From assembly GCF_004354045.1 (NCBI RefSeq), contig NZ_SMRT01000014.1, forward strand, positions 62,001 to 126,000: DNA of 64,000 bases, given 5' to 3'. A program made the position numbers and the translations under genes. This document shows positions 33,439 to 42,575 of this stretch, one piece after another. The notes beneath the pieces were generated by a model. That model had not been told where the DNA came from and did no database searches. It worked only from the letters and a program-made list of their open reading frames with translations. This DNA comes from Paenibacillus piri. GTDB lineage: Bacteria; Bacillota; Bacilli; Paenibacillales; NBRC-103111. Numbering within the stretch: position 1 is the stretch's first letter; every line of letters starts with the position of its first letter.

Positions 33439-33454
33439 AAATGTACAGACAAAT
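33439..33454. promoter_or_regulatory. AraR-like operator 3 (transporter promoter)
   Basis: AAATGTACAGACAAAT, whose reverse complement ATTTGTCTGTACATTT differs from operator 2 at two positions. The centre-to-centre distance of 64 bp to operator 2 (about six helical turns) would suit looping between them. Confidence 0.6.
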
Positions 33455-33545
33455 GGCTTATCCTTTTGAAAGGAGGATCCGGCTAATCAGTTGATGATAA
33501 GAACTATGCTCGTCACGTCATTTCAGATCCATAAAAAATAAGGGG

Positions 33546-34913
33546 ATGACAAATTTGTTAAAACGAAGCGTATTATCCATATTGGCTGTTATTTTTGGAA
33601 TCGGTTTCATTGTCGCGGGGTGCTCCGGCTCCGGCGAGACTAAGGGCCAAACAGGAACAGGGGCGGGAAGCGCCGCAGGTGACAAACCAGTAAAAGGCGA
33701 AATTGTTGTCGGAGGCTGGCCTTCCGGCGACAAAGCATTTGAAGCCATTATTCCGGAGTTTAACAAGAAATATCCCGATGTTAAGGTCACATTGCAATTC
33801 CAAAAAAGTGAAGACCATCATAACAAGCTGCTCACCGCTCTTGCCGCAGGCTCCGGCGCTCCGGATGTGGCGATGCTTGAAGCCGGTTACATAGGAAAAT
33901 ACCGGGATAAGAAGGGGTTTGTAAACTTATATGACGCTCCTTACAATGCCAAACGTTTTGAAAACGATTTCGTCGGTTATAAATACCAGATGTCCGTATC
34001 ACTTGACGGGAAGCAAATGATCGGGCTTCCATGGGATATTGGACCGACTAGTTTGTTTTACCGCCGAGATGTTTTTAAAGAAGTAGGGTTGCCCGACGAC
34101 CCGGTGGAGGTTCAAAAGCTGCTTGGCACATGGGACGGTTATCTCGAGGTAGCGCGCAAAGTATCCATTCCCGGCAAACGCTGGATGCTGGCCAACGCAG
34201 GCGATGTATTTATGTCCAAATGGGCAAACCGCGATTATTATAATCAAGATTTGAGCTTTCGTTTCGAGGATCAGAAATCGCTTGATTTGCTAGGTCTTTC
34301 GGCCACGATCCGGAAGGAAGGGCTGGATGCGAAGCTTGTCTATAGCTCCAATGAATCGTATGCGCTAATGAAAAGCGGGCAAATTGTTACTCATATTTCC
34401 GGAGCATGGTTCGGCGGGTTTTTAAAAACGTTTGTTGCACCTGATACCTCGGGTAAATGGGGGATTGTGAAGGTTCCCGGCGACGGCGCGACGAACTGGG
34501 GCGGCTCCTTCCTGACGATCCCCGAGCAGTCCAAAAATAAAGAAGCTGCATGGGCATTTATTGAATTTGCATTGGCAAATAAGGCCAGCCAAAACGCCAT
34601 GTTTAAAGCTGTCGACTATTTTCCCGCTTATATGCCGGCTTGGGATGATCCGATGTACCAGGAGGCAGATCCTTTCTACGGAAATCAAAAAACAAAGGCG
34701 TTATGGGTTGAGGTTGCTAAGGGCACCAAGCCATCCTTTGTAACGATGATGGACCGGCAGACGGAAACGATTATGCGCGCGGCCATATCTACAGGGCTTG
34801 ATCAGAACATTTCTCCCAAGGCCGTTCTGGATTCGGTAAAACAACAAATTTTAAAGGATACCGCCCAGGACCGCAAGCAAATGGAGGAATTGATTCAAAA
34901 GGGTAAGAAATAA
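33546..34913 (+). CDS. Sugar ABC transporter solute-binding lipoprotein
   Basis: A 455-residue extracellular binding protein of the CUT1 type. The signal peptide ends in the lipobox IVAGCSGSG (Cys at about 25), so it is lipid-anchored. The mature part has the maltose/multi-sugar binding fold (GEIVVGGWPSGDKAFEAIIPEF near the N-terminus, GLPWDIGPTSLFYRRD in the hinge region). ATG 33546 is directly adjacent to AAGGGG; TTG 33555 is 9 bp from it and may be the true start, giving a 452-aa protein. It is the first gene of a transporter-beta-galactosidase operon under AraR-like operators. Confidence 0.9.
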   Translation: MTNLLKRSVLSILAVIFGIGFIVAGCSGSGETKGQTGTGAGSAAGDKPVKGEIVVGGWPSGDKAFEAIIPEFNKKYPDVKVTLQFQKSEDHHNKLLTALAAGSGAPDVAMLEAGYIGKYRDKKGFVNLYDAPYNAKRFENDFVGYKYQMSVSLDGKQMIGLPWDIGPTSLFYRRDVFKEVGLPDDPVEVQKLLGTWDGYLEVARKVSIPGKRWMLANAGDVFMSKWANRDYYNQDLSFRFEDQKSLDLLGLSATIRKEGLDAKLVYSSNESYALMKSGQIVTHISGAWFGGFLKTFVAPDTSGKWGIVKVPGDGATNWGGSFLTIPEQSKNKEAAWAFIEFALANKASQNAMFKAVDYFPAYMPAWDDPMYQEADPFYGNQKTKALWVEVAKGTKPSFVTMMDRQTETIMRAAISTGLDQNISPKAVLDSVKQQILKDTAQDRKQMEELIQKGKK

Positions 34914-34969
34914 GGCTTGCAAGGGGATGGCGGGCGCTGTCCCCGAATCTTTGGAAAGGCGGGGATCCC

Positions 34970-35911
34970 ATGCCTGCAGCAAATACTTCATTGAAAGACA
35001 ACGCGATCAACAACCGGGTACCTTCGGAGCTATGGAAACGGATGAAGCGCAACTGGGTACCGTACGTATATATATCACCTTTTTATATTTTATTTGCCAT
35101 CTTCGGAGCTTTTCCGATCTTTTTTGCCCTTTATCTTAGTTTCCAACGGTGGGACGGACTGGATGATATGCAGTTTATCGGATTGGACAATTATGTTCAA
35201 TTGCTGAGCGATCCTGTATTTTGGAAAGCCGTGTACAATACGTTTTATATTTTAATCATCGCGCATATCCCCATGCTTTTTCTCGCTCTAGTGTTAGCTT
35301 TTGTTATAAATTCCTCCTTGATTAAATTTAAGGAGCTGTTTAGAGCCGTTTATTTTCTGCCTGTCATTACATCTTCAGTTGCGGTGACGATTGTGTTTTC
35401 TTCCTTGTTTGGAATGCGCGCGGGACTTGTCAATTATTTGCTTACACAGCTGGGGATAACGCCTATTGATTGGTGGGGCGGGACAGGGCAATGGGTTAAA
35501 CCCGCCATTATTATGCTTTTTATTTGGAAATGGTTAGGTTGGAATATGGTTATTTATATTGCCGGGCTCCAGGGGATTTCCAAGGAATATTACGAAGCCG
35601 CCGCCATTGACGGAGCGAATATGCCGCAAATCTTCCGTTTGATCACTTTGCCGCTCTTGAAGCCGGTTATCGTGTTTACGCTTATTCAGTCTACGGTTGG
35701 CGGTCTTACCATTTTTGACGAGCCGTATATGCTGGTTGGCACGGGCGGGGGGACCAATAATGCCGGGCTCACCTTGATGGTTTATTTATATAGGGAAGCG
35801 TTCGAATATGTGCATTTCGGCTATGCGTCGTCGATAGCGTATGTCATTAGCGCTTTTATCGTTTTTGTAGCCGTTTTGAATATGAAGTTTTTTGGCAAAA
35901 ACAACACTTGA
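34970..35911 (+). CDS. Sugar ABC transporter permease 1 (MalF-like)
   Basis: A 313-residue CUT1 permease with six membrane helices and the EAA loop EYYEAAAIDGANMPQIF (about 205-221), where the ATPase docks. No ATPase gene is present in the operon, so a shared MsmX-type ATPase is expected. ATG 34970 has GGCGGGG upstream, 56 bp after the binding-protein stop. Confidence 0.9.
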   Translation: MPAANTSLKDNAINNRVPSELWKRMKRNWVPYVYISPFYILFAIFGAFPIFFALYLSFQRWDGLDDMQFIGLDNYVQLLSDPVFWKAVYNTFYILIIAHIPMLFLALVLAFVINSSLIKFKELFRAVYFLPVITSSVAVTIVFSSLFGMRAGLVNYLLTQLGITPIDWWGGTGQWVKPAIIMLFIWKWLGWNMVIYIAGLQGISKEYYEAAAIDGANMPQIFRLITLPLLKPVIVFTLIQSTVGGLTIFDEPYMLVGTGGGTNNAGLTLMVYLYREAFEYVHFGYASSIAYVISAFIVFVAVLNMKFFGKNNT

Positions 35912-35928
35912 TAGGGGGCGGGGTAACG

Positions 35929-36765
35929 ATGCAGCTGGATTCGCCTTTAAAGAAGCTTGGTCTGTATTTATTTTTAATAATCGGCGGTTTGGCCATGTTA
36001 ATACCATTTTATTGGATGTTTGTGCTCTCGACCCGGACGACCTCGGAAATATTCAGCTTTCCGCCGCCGCTTATATTCGGTCATGCCGCTTTGGACAATT
36101 ATAGCAATCTTCTTAAGGCTACGCCTTTTTTCCTGAACTTATGGAACAGTATTTTTGTCGCGACGGTTCATACCTTGTTGGTGCTGCTTTTTTGTTCAAT
36201 GGGCGGTTATGCGTTTGCGATGTATGATTTTCCGGGGCGCAAATATTTGTTTGCCGCCGTGCTGGCAACCGTGATGATTCCGTGGATGGCGGGCATCGTG
36301 CCGTGGTTTATGCTTATGAAAACGTTAGGCTGGGTAGACAGCTTCAATGCGCTGATCATTCCCGGCATTGCCAACGCTTTCGGCATATTTTGGATGAGAC
36401 AATATATTAGCAGCAACATTCCGAATGAACTGCTCGATGCCGCCAAAATAGATGGATGTCCGGAATTTTTTATATTTTTCCGCGTCGTGCTGCCGCTGCT
36501 CAAACCGGCGGTTTCCGCTTTAGGTATTATGACTTTTATCCATAGCTGGAACAACTTCCTCGTTCCTTTAATCATTATTAAAGACGAAAAAAAACTAACT
36601 TTACCTATTGCTTTAAACCGGTTGTTCGGCGATCCGACAAGAGGATTTGACGTCGGGGTTATGATGATGGGCACAACGCTTGCGGTGCTGCCGCTTCTTC
36701 TTGTATTTATTTTTGCGGCGAAAAAATTTATGGACGGAATGACTGCCGGAGCAGTAAAAGGTTGA
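35929..36765 (+). CDS. Sugar ABC transporter permease 2 (MalG-like)
   Basis: A 278-residue CUT1 permease. Six membrane helices and the EAA loop ELLDAAKIDGCPEFFIFF are visible. ATG 35929 is preferred; an in-frame TTG at 35908 overlaps the stop of permease 1 but lacks a good site, whereas GGGGGCGGGG lies before the ATG. It works with permease 1 as the heterodimeric channel. Confidence 0.9.
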   Translation: MQLDSPLKKLGLYLFLIIGGLAMLIPFYWMFVLSTRTTSEIFSFPPPLIFGHAALDNYSNLLKATPFFLNLWNSIFVATVHTLLVLLFCSMGGYAFAMYDFPGRKYLFAAVLATVMIPWMAGIVPWFMLMKTLGWVDSFNALIIPGIANAFGIFWMRQYISSNIPNELLDAAKIDGCPEFFIFFRVVLPLLKPAVSALGIMTFIHSWNNFLVPLIIIKDEKKLTLPIALNRLFGDPTRGFDVGVMMMGTTLAVLPLLLVFIFAAKKFMDGMTAGAVKG

Positions 36766-36781
36766 TGGGAGGACATCGTTT

Positions 36782-38815
36782 ATGAACGTGAAGTTTGGTG
36801 TTGATTATTACCCGGAGCATATTTCAAGGTCATATTGGGAATGGGATGCCGAAAAGATGCAGGAGGCCGGCATTGAAGTCGTGCGAATGGCGGAATTTGC
36901 TTGGGCAAAGATGGAGCCGGCCGAGGGACAATATGACTTCGGGTGGCTGGATGAAGCGATCGTGATTTTGGGCAGAAGGGGAATCAAGACGGTGCTGGGT
37001 ACACCGACGGCTACGCCGCCGGTTTGGATCATTGAGCGGAATCCCGAAATATTGCCGGTAAATTTGCAAGGACAACGCTTAGGCTTTGGGGGACGGCACC
37101 ATAATTGTCAATCCAATGAAACGTACCGGGATCATATCCGCCGTTTTGTGCGTGAAATGGCCAAACATTACAATAATAACCCGCATGTCATCGGATGGCA
37201 GACGGACAATGAATTTGGCAACAGCCATCTGCAATTATGTGCATGTGATTCATGCCGGTCGCGTTTCCATCAATGGCTGGAAAGGAAGTATGGTACGATA
37301 GACGCTTTAAACGATGCCTGGGGTACGGTATTCTGGAGCCAAACTTACAGCCGGTTCGAACAGATTCCCGCCCCGCTGCCTACGCCTAATTCGCATAATC
37401 CGTCATTGCTGCTGGATTGGAGGCGTTTTTGTTCCGATTTGATCGTTGACTTTCAAAAGGTTCAAATCGACATCCTCCGCCAAGAATGCCCGAATCAATT
37501 TATCACCCACAACTTTATGGGATTTTTCGATAAAACGGATTATTTTGATTTGGCGAAAGATTTGGACTTTGTTTCACACGATCAATACCCGATGCATTTT
37601 CGCGATATGCGCATCCCGATGACAACTCCGTCCCATTTGTCGATGGCTCTTGATCTGATGAGAGGGACTAAGCAGCAATCGTTCTGGATTATGGAGCAGC
37701 TGGCGGGTCCGACCGGTTGGGAGCTGATAAGCTCGACGCCGCGTCCGGGTCAAATCAGAATGTGGACCTACCATTCCATAGCTCATGGCGCCGATACGAT
37801 TGTTTATTTCCGCTGGGATACGTGTTTGGCCGGAACCGAACAATATTGGCATGGCATTTTGCCGCATAGCCGAATTCCCGGACGCCGGTTTGCCGAAGTT
37901 AAACAAACGATCCAAGAGCTTTCGCCGTATATGGAATATTTTCGAGGCGGCTCCCCCAAGGCTGAGGCCGGTATTTTGTTCAGCTACGATCAAGAATGGG
38001 CTTTGCAAATCCAGCCGCATCATCCCGGTTTGAATTACATTGAACTTTTACGCTCCTACTATAAAGGGTTTTACGATGCCAACGTCCCGGTTGACATCGT
38101 TTCTGATAAAGAGGATTACTCCCGATATAAAGTGCTGGTCGCTCCCCTATTATTTTTGACGCACCCGGATACTTGCCAAAAGCTCTACGAATATGTGTCT
38201 GCCGGAGGACACTTGGTACTCAGTATGCGCACCGGTGTAAAAGATTGGAATAATGCGGTTGTACCCAAGATGCTCCCCGGGGAATTCAGCGATTTGCTTG
38301 GAATCGCCATCGAAGACTACGATTGCTTGCGTCAATTCGGGCAAGGGCTTAAATGGACGAAAGGTGCGGCCAATATCGAAGAGGATGTTAAGTTGTGGAG
38401 TGACATCATTACGCTCAAGGGCGCTGAGTCTTTAGCCGAATACAACCGGGATTTTTATGCAAATACACCGGGAATTACCCGCAATGTCTATAATAAAGGG
38501 CGAGCCTATTATGTAGGTTCGGATTTAGGGCCGGAAATGATGGCCCGGTTTATCGGTGAGGTGTCGACTGCCTCGGGGGTAAAAGGTTTGATGGAATCGC
38601 CCGAAAATGTGGAAGTTACCCGCCGTTGCGGTCACGACGGAGACTATATGTTTGTAATCAACCACAATTCCGAGGATGCTTCTGTCAAGCTTCAAGAAGC
38701 TTGGGAGGTACTCGTCGGGAAGGAGTTCGTACATGGTTCCGTTCTCACGCTTGCTCCTTATGGCGTTGCTTTGATTCGCCGGGCATATGAATCCGAATGG
38801 AAAACGGAAGGCTGA
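36782..38815 (+). CDS. GH42 beta-galactosidase
   Basis: A 677-residue glycoside hydrolase family 42 enzyme. The N-terminal barrel (about 1-385) begins with FGVDYYPEH and contains the acid/base Glu144 in WQTDNEFG and the nucleophile Glu305 in WIMEQLAG; GRHHNCQSN is another family mark. A trimerisation-like domain and a small beta domain follow. No signal peptide, so it cleaves imported beta-galactosides, or possibly alpha-L-arabinopyranosides, in the cytoplasm. The cysteines around LCACDSCRSRFH fit the family's metal site. ATG 36782 has GGGAGG 9 bp upstream. Last gene of the AraR-controlled operon. Confidence 0.93.
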   Translation: MNVKFGVDYYPEHISRSYWEWDAEKMQEAGIEVVRMAEFAWAKMEPAEGQYDFGWLDEAIVILGRRGIKTVLGTPTATPPVWIIERNPEILPVNLQGQRLGFGGRHHNCQSNETYRDHIRRFVREMAKHYNNNPHVIGWQTDNEFGNSHLQLCACDSCRSRFHQWLERKYGTIDALNDAWGTVFWSQTYSRFEQIPAPLPTPNSHNPSLLLDWRRFCSDLIVDFQKVQIDILRQECPNQFITHNFMGFFDKTDYFDLAKDLDFVSHDQYPMHFRDMRIPMTTPSHLSMALDLMRGTKQQSFWIMEQLAGPTGWELISSTPRPGQIRMWTYHSIAHGADTIVYFRWDTCLAGTEQYWHGILPHSRIPGRRFAEVKQTIQELSPYMEYFRGGSPKAEAGILFSYDQEWALQIQPHHPGLNYIELLRSYYKGFYDANVPVDIVSDKEDYSRYKVLVAPLLFLTHPDTCQKLYEYVSAGGHLVLSMRTGVKDWNNAVVPKMLPGEFSDLLGIAIEDYDCLRQFGQGLKWTKGAANIEEDVKLWSDIITLKGAESLAEYNRDFYANTPGITRNVYNKGRAYYVGSDLGPEMMARFIGEVSTASGVKGLMESPENVEVTRRCGHDGDYMFVINHNSEDASVKLQEAWEVLVGKEFVHGSVLTLAPYGVALIRRAYESEWKTEG

Positions 38816-38878
38816 ATGAATAGGTGAAATCCATGATCCGCGCTTTACCCCAATGAACCAAACGATATCAAAAAGCAT

Positions 38879-38912
38879 GCTTACTTCACATGAAGTAGCT
38901 TATTGTTTTTCT
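38879..38912 (+). terminator. Possible terminator after the GH42 operon
   Basis: GCTTACTTCA/TGAAGTAGC hairpin (38879-38899) followed by TTATTGTTTTT. It overlaps the 3' end of the convergent AraC remnant. Confidence 0.45.
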
Positions 38913-39230
38913 GTACTCACTCGGGGAGACTCCCTGAATTCTTTTAAATGTTTCGGCAAAATAATTTGAGCTATTAAAGCCGCATGCTGTAGCTATATCA
39001 GTAATGTTGAGATTGTAGTTTGTCATAAAATCTATACTCTTTTGTATACGGTAATTGGTAAGGTATTCAATCGGAGTTTTTTTTAGAGTATTAATAAATA
39101 ATGTGCAGCATTTGCTGCGACAAACGGCTCCGGCGGTTGCAATATTTTGCAAACTAATTTTTTCAGAGTAGTGTGTCTGAATATAACCCAACATTTTTTT
39201 TATGGCAATCATATCCTTAGAATGCTCCAA
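38886..39230 (-). pseudogene. Truncated AraC-family regulator (DNA-binding half only)
   Basis: 114 residues covering just the double helix-turn-helix of an AraC protein: KISLQNIATAGAVCRSKCCTLF and LNITDIATACGFNSSNYFAETF then GVSPSEYR. AraC regulators are usually 270-300 residues, with a sensor domain first. In-frame reading continues upstream for about 7 codons to a stop near 39250, and the start would be TTG 39230 or ATG 39212, neither with a good ribosome site. The sequence is very AT-rich (unlike its neighbours) and abuts another gene fragment, so a deletion or rearrangement probably removed the 5' half. Confidence 0.75.
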
Positions 39231-39241
39231 TCCCCCGGGAG

Positions 39242-39523
39242 GTAGGCCTAACTGCGTGCATCATACAGGCCGTACGGGCGGGAAAGGACCCCATCGCCTT
39301 ACTGGAGCGATACAGCGGGCGGGTGGAGATTTGCCACTTCAAGGATTTTTCGGTCTTCCCAGATGGAAAGGAATACCTGGTCCCTGTAGGGCAGGGACAG
39401 ATTGACTGGCCGCCTATCTTCGAAGCCTGCCATCGAACAGGGGTGAAGTGGGGGCTGACGGAGCAGGAGACCTGGCAGAAAGATGCCTTTGTCTGTGCCA
39501 AGGAGAGCTTCGACTATATCTAG
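39242..39523 (+). pseudogene. Remnant of a sugar phosphate isomerase/epimerase (C-terminal part)
   Basis: An open stretch ending at TAG 39523 reads ACIIQAVRAGKDPIALLERY, then GRVEICHFKDFSV and VPVGQGQIDWPPIFEAC, ending KESFDYI. This is the C-terminal third of a TIM-barrel sugar isomerase (the HFKDF metal-binding strand and the GQGxxDW motif are typical). No start codon or N-terminal part is present; the frame meets the truncated AraC gene at about 39240. From 39524 to 39748 no gene is supported. Confidence 0.65.
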
Positions 39524-39749
39524 AAATGTGGGATTACCTGCCCATAGCCTAACTATATAAGCTGAACCAAAGAACATCCGAGATAAACCTAATGCAATGG
39601 AAAAAGGGAATGGTCTTGCAGGCGAGTTGTTTCTTCCAGCCGAAGGCCTATCACTGGCAATATCGACCGCAATTCACTTGCCATAAGAATGGCGGCGTTC
39701 AATGGATTGGAACGTTCGAATGTAGGGGCCCCATGCGGGCCAAATGCAA

Positions 39750-39797
39750 AAAACCGGATAAGCTGCACGCGATACGTGTGCAGCTTGTCCGGTTTTA
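39750..39797 (-). terminator. Bidirectional terminator before the mutarotase-like gene
   Basis: AAAACCGGA-AAGCTGCAC pairs with GTGCAGCTT-TCCGGTTTT around a short loop. It serves the minus-strand aldose epimerase gene ending at 39826. Confidence 0.85.
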
Positions 39798-39825
39798 CGT
39801 TTAAAACGGAAAGAAGGCGGCCTGC

Positions 39826-40833
39826 TTATTTCTCGATGCAGTAAAGCCGGCTCGTTTCCTCCCAAATTTCTCCCGGCTCAAGGCCGATCAGGCCGATGTC
39901 GTCGGGGTGAAGCGGCAGCGGCACGCTGGGCGCGTTGACCAGATTCATCTGCGGCTCGGGGCAAAAGAAGCCTTCCGTCGCGTTATTGTTCCATATCATC
40001 CACTGCTTGTAGGCAGTTCCGGCATCATAGACGAGCGTAACCCGATTGCGGGTATCGGTCAGCTCCATCCGGTTGCGCCCGTTTTGCGGGACGGCCGTAT
40101 AATGGTTGTCCATCGGTTCGAAAAACGGCGAAATGCCTTCGGCTTTCATCCGTTCCTCGTTCTCCGTCAGCGGCTGAAAACGGCCTGTCGGCAGCATGCG
40201 CTCATTCAGCTCCCAGCGTTGGCCCGTAGTCAGCTTGAAGCGGTAATCGGCAGCTGCGCTGCCCGGTAAGAAAGGCGCGTTGACCGTCGTATGGAACGCC
40301 AGTAGGCAGGGCATCGTATCGCTGCCTTCGTTGCGCACGCTTACATGCTGCAGCAGCCCCGATTCGCTCAACGTATACGTCAGCCTGATCGTAAACGAAT
40401 GCGGGATGTAGGCATGGACGGAATGGCCTTTGCGAACCGTCAATGCCAGCGTCACGCGGCTTTCCGTTGCGTCTGCGCCGAAATGCTCGACCGTCCAGGG
40501 GATATTGTGCACGAATCCGTGCAAATGATTGCCGGTGGCCGGTTCGTTTATTGGGAATTGATACACGCTCCCTTTCCACGGAAACTTGCCGTCCTCGTAA
40601 CGGTTAGGCGGGAATAAGACGGGAATGCCGTGAACGTAAGGCGCTTTCTTGAAACGTTCCATTTCATCGGCCGCCGGCTCCCGCAAAAACCGGTAACCGT
40701 TTTCCGTATCCCGAAAAGCGATCAGATTCGCTCCGACAGCCGGCAGAACGGCCGCTTCGTAGCGTCCCGTTTTCAGCCAAATCGCCGGCTCCTGATGAAA
40801 TAAGCCTTCATAGCTCTTGTTTTCTGTAACCAT
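39826..40833 (-). CDS. Aldose 1-epimerase (mutarotase)-like protein
   Basis: A 335-residue galactose-mutarotase superfamily protein. Marks are HLHGFVHNIPW with the conserved catalytic-type histidines, FHTTVNAPF, and late EPQMNLVNAPSVPLPLHPDD. The family interconverts sugar anomers or binds carbohydrate. ATG 40833 has GAGGAGGAG 2-9 bp upstream. Monocistronic, with its own terminator. The local sugar cassette makes a role in galactose or arabinose metabolism reasonable but unproven. Confidence 0.82.
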   Translation of the reverse strand: MVTENKSYEGLFHQEPAIWLKTGRYEAAVLPAVGANLIAFRDTENGYRFLREPAADEMERFKKAPYVHGIPVLFPPNRYEDGKFPWKGSVYQFPINEPATGNHLHGFVHNIPWTVEHFGADATESRVTLALTVRKGHSVHAYIPHSFTIRLTYTLSESGLLQHVSVRNEGSDTMPCLLAFHTTVNAPFLPGSAAADYRFKLTTGQRWELNERMLPTGRFQPLTENEERMKAEGISPFFEPMDNHYTAVPQNGRNRMELTDTRNRVTLVYDAGTAYKQWMIWNNNATEGFFCPEPQMNLVNAPSVPLPLHPDDIGLIGLEPGEIWEETSRLYCIEK

Positions 40834-41115
40834 GGCTCCTCCTCGTATAGGAAAAATATTAGATATAAGCTTTCCTTAGCATACCATGTGTGCGGCGGAT
40901 GAAAAAGGGGCTCCGCTGCGGGCTCATCCCTTCAATAATGCCGTCGCGGGGAAATCTGTGTCCGAATTGTCGATCCGGTAATCGCCGCTCAGCCTGTGTT
41001 TGATTATTTAACCTATAAATCATACAATCTATATTATATAAATACAATAATAATATTTGATTGCATTAATTAATATTGTATCTACGCAATGTTTGAGTGA
41101 AGGAGCTTAAGACGG

Positions 41116-42048
41116 ATGATGGCAGAATCGACGGATAAACTAAAACGCATTGCCGCGCAGCACATTCAGGAGGTAGCCAAGGCGCTGTCCGGGGATTTGC
41201 GGCTGCGCATCCTGGAGACGCTGGGGGAGCGGCCCAAAAGCATAAGTCAGCTGGTCGAGGAGCTGGGAGTCGCTCAGCCGACCGTATCGATCAATGTGCA
41301 AACTCTGGAGCAGGCGGGGCTTGTGACATCGTTTCAGGGCAGCGGTCGGGAAAAAATATGCGAGCGCACGCTGGACGCGCTGCTGTTGGAGCTTCCGATG
41401 CGGCCGGGGGAAGGGCTGCATGAGGTTGAGGAGCTATCGATGCCGGTCGGGCTGTATACCGACTGCTCCATCCAGCCGCCGTGCGGCTTATACGGCCTGG
41501 AGGGCATGGTCGGCTGTCCGGACGACCCGCGCACCTTCCATATGCCGGAGCGGGTGCAGGCGAACATTGTGTGGTTCAGCGGAGCCGGGTATGTGGAGTA
41601 TACGTTCGCTAACCCGCTGCCCCAGGGAATTCCGCTGCAGCAGCTGTCTTTGAGCGCGGAGCTGTGCTCGGAGGCGGAAGGCTACAGGCAGGAATGGCCG
41701 TCGGACATAACGCTCAGCCTGAACGGCAAATGGATTGGAACCTGGACATGCCCGGGCGATTTTGGCGACAGGAAAGGAAAGCTTTCCTCCAATATACCGC
41801 TCGGCAGCTCGCAGTATGGCCTGCTTGCGGAATGGAGCGTCAGCGACGAAGGCAGCAAAGTTAATGGAAGCAAGTCGTCGGATACTACGATAAGCGACTT
41901 GAATTTGCATTATAGCCTGCCGATCAAGGTGAGGCTGGAGGTACGCAAGGACGCGGTGAACTGCCGGGGGTTGAACCTGTTCGGATCCGGCTATGGGGAT
42001 TACCCGCAGGATGTGAAGCTGCGCTTTGTGCGCAGGGCCGAGTCATGA
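41116..42048 (+). CDS. ArsR-type HTH regulator with long C-terminal domain
   Basis: A 310-residue protein. Residues about 10-95 form a winged helix of the ArsR type (ALSGDLRLRILETLGERP, SISQLVEELGVAQPTVSINVQ as recognition helix). The remaining 215 residues are beta-rich with five cysteines (TDCSIQPPCGLYGLEGMVGCP, TWTCPGDF), unlike the usual 100-residue ArsR metal sensor, and may be a ligand-binding domain. ATG 41116 (a second ATG follows directly) has AAGGAG upstream. The 40.86-41.11 kb region upstream is very AT-rich and probably holds the promoter. It ends tail to tail with the small membrane gene, overlapping by 6 bp. Confidence 0.78.
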   Translation: MMAESTDKLKRIAAQHIQEVAKALSGDLRLRILETLGERPKSISQLVEELGVAQPTVSINVQTLEQAGLVTSFQGSGREKICERTLDALLLELPMRPGEGLHEVEELSMPVGLYTDCSIQPPCGLYGLEGMVGCPDDPRTFHMPERVQANIVWFSGAGYVEYTFANPLPQGIPLQQLSLSAELCSEAEGYRQEWPSDITLSLNGKWIGTWTCPGDFGDRKGKLSSNIPLGSSQYGLLAEWSVSDEGSKVNGSKSSDTTISDLNLHYSLPIKVRLEVRKDAVNCRGLNLFGSGYGDYPQDVKLRFVRRAES

Positions 42049-42261
42049 TGAGACGAACTGCAGGATGATTACGATCAGCAGCGTCAACACAGCAGAGCCT
42101 AATAAGAAGTAGGCGAAATAACGAATGGGTGCAGGCACCGCGCCTGCATCTTTTCTTTCCATAGGGTCGTCTTCCGGCTTCGTACTTTCCGGATACATGC
42201 GGTCGGCTGGCTTATTCGCATGAGAAGGCTCGGGCTGCGAATGGTTTGGATGCGCTTTCAT
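42043..42261 (-). CDS. Small single-span membrane protein (72 aa)
   Basis: A polar, Pro/Glu/Lys-rich N-terminus (about 1-45) and one C-terminal membrane helix (YFAYFLLGSAVLTLLIVIIL) make this a tail-anchored protein. ATG 42261 has GGAGGGG upstream. It overlaps the end of the convergent ArsR-type gene by 6 bp. I do not recognise a family. The following gap (42262-42575) holds no other gene. Confidence 0.65.
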   Translation of the reverse strand: MKAHPNHSQPEPSHANKPADRMYPESTKPEDDPMERKDAGAVPAPIRYFAYFLLGSAVLTLLIVIILQFVSS

Positions 42262-42575
42262 TTATTCCCCTCCTGACAGTTATAATCCGACAAGTGCCCG
42301 GGTAGTTATTTGTGCATAGAAAGTTCAGGGTTTAAATGTAATTATTGGAAATATATATATAATTTGACTCGGATCAGCCGGGAAAGTTGCGGAAAATTTC
42401 CAATTTTTGCGCCGGTTAAAATAGATGGGTTTGACCCCGCTGGCTCCGTACCGGGATAAACGTCCAATTTCTCCGCTATAGGTGAATACCGTGTTCCCAA
42501 TGGGTGATTCACCATAGACTGTTGGTGTGTTCATTAGGAACATATGCCTTATCACACTATGGAGGTGTCCTACAG

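Noticed and set aside
39592..39804. Plus-strand frame of 70 codons (MQWKKGMVLQ...)
   Set aside because: It reads through the terminator at 39750-39797 and has no ribosome site or recognisable motif.
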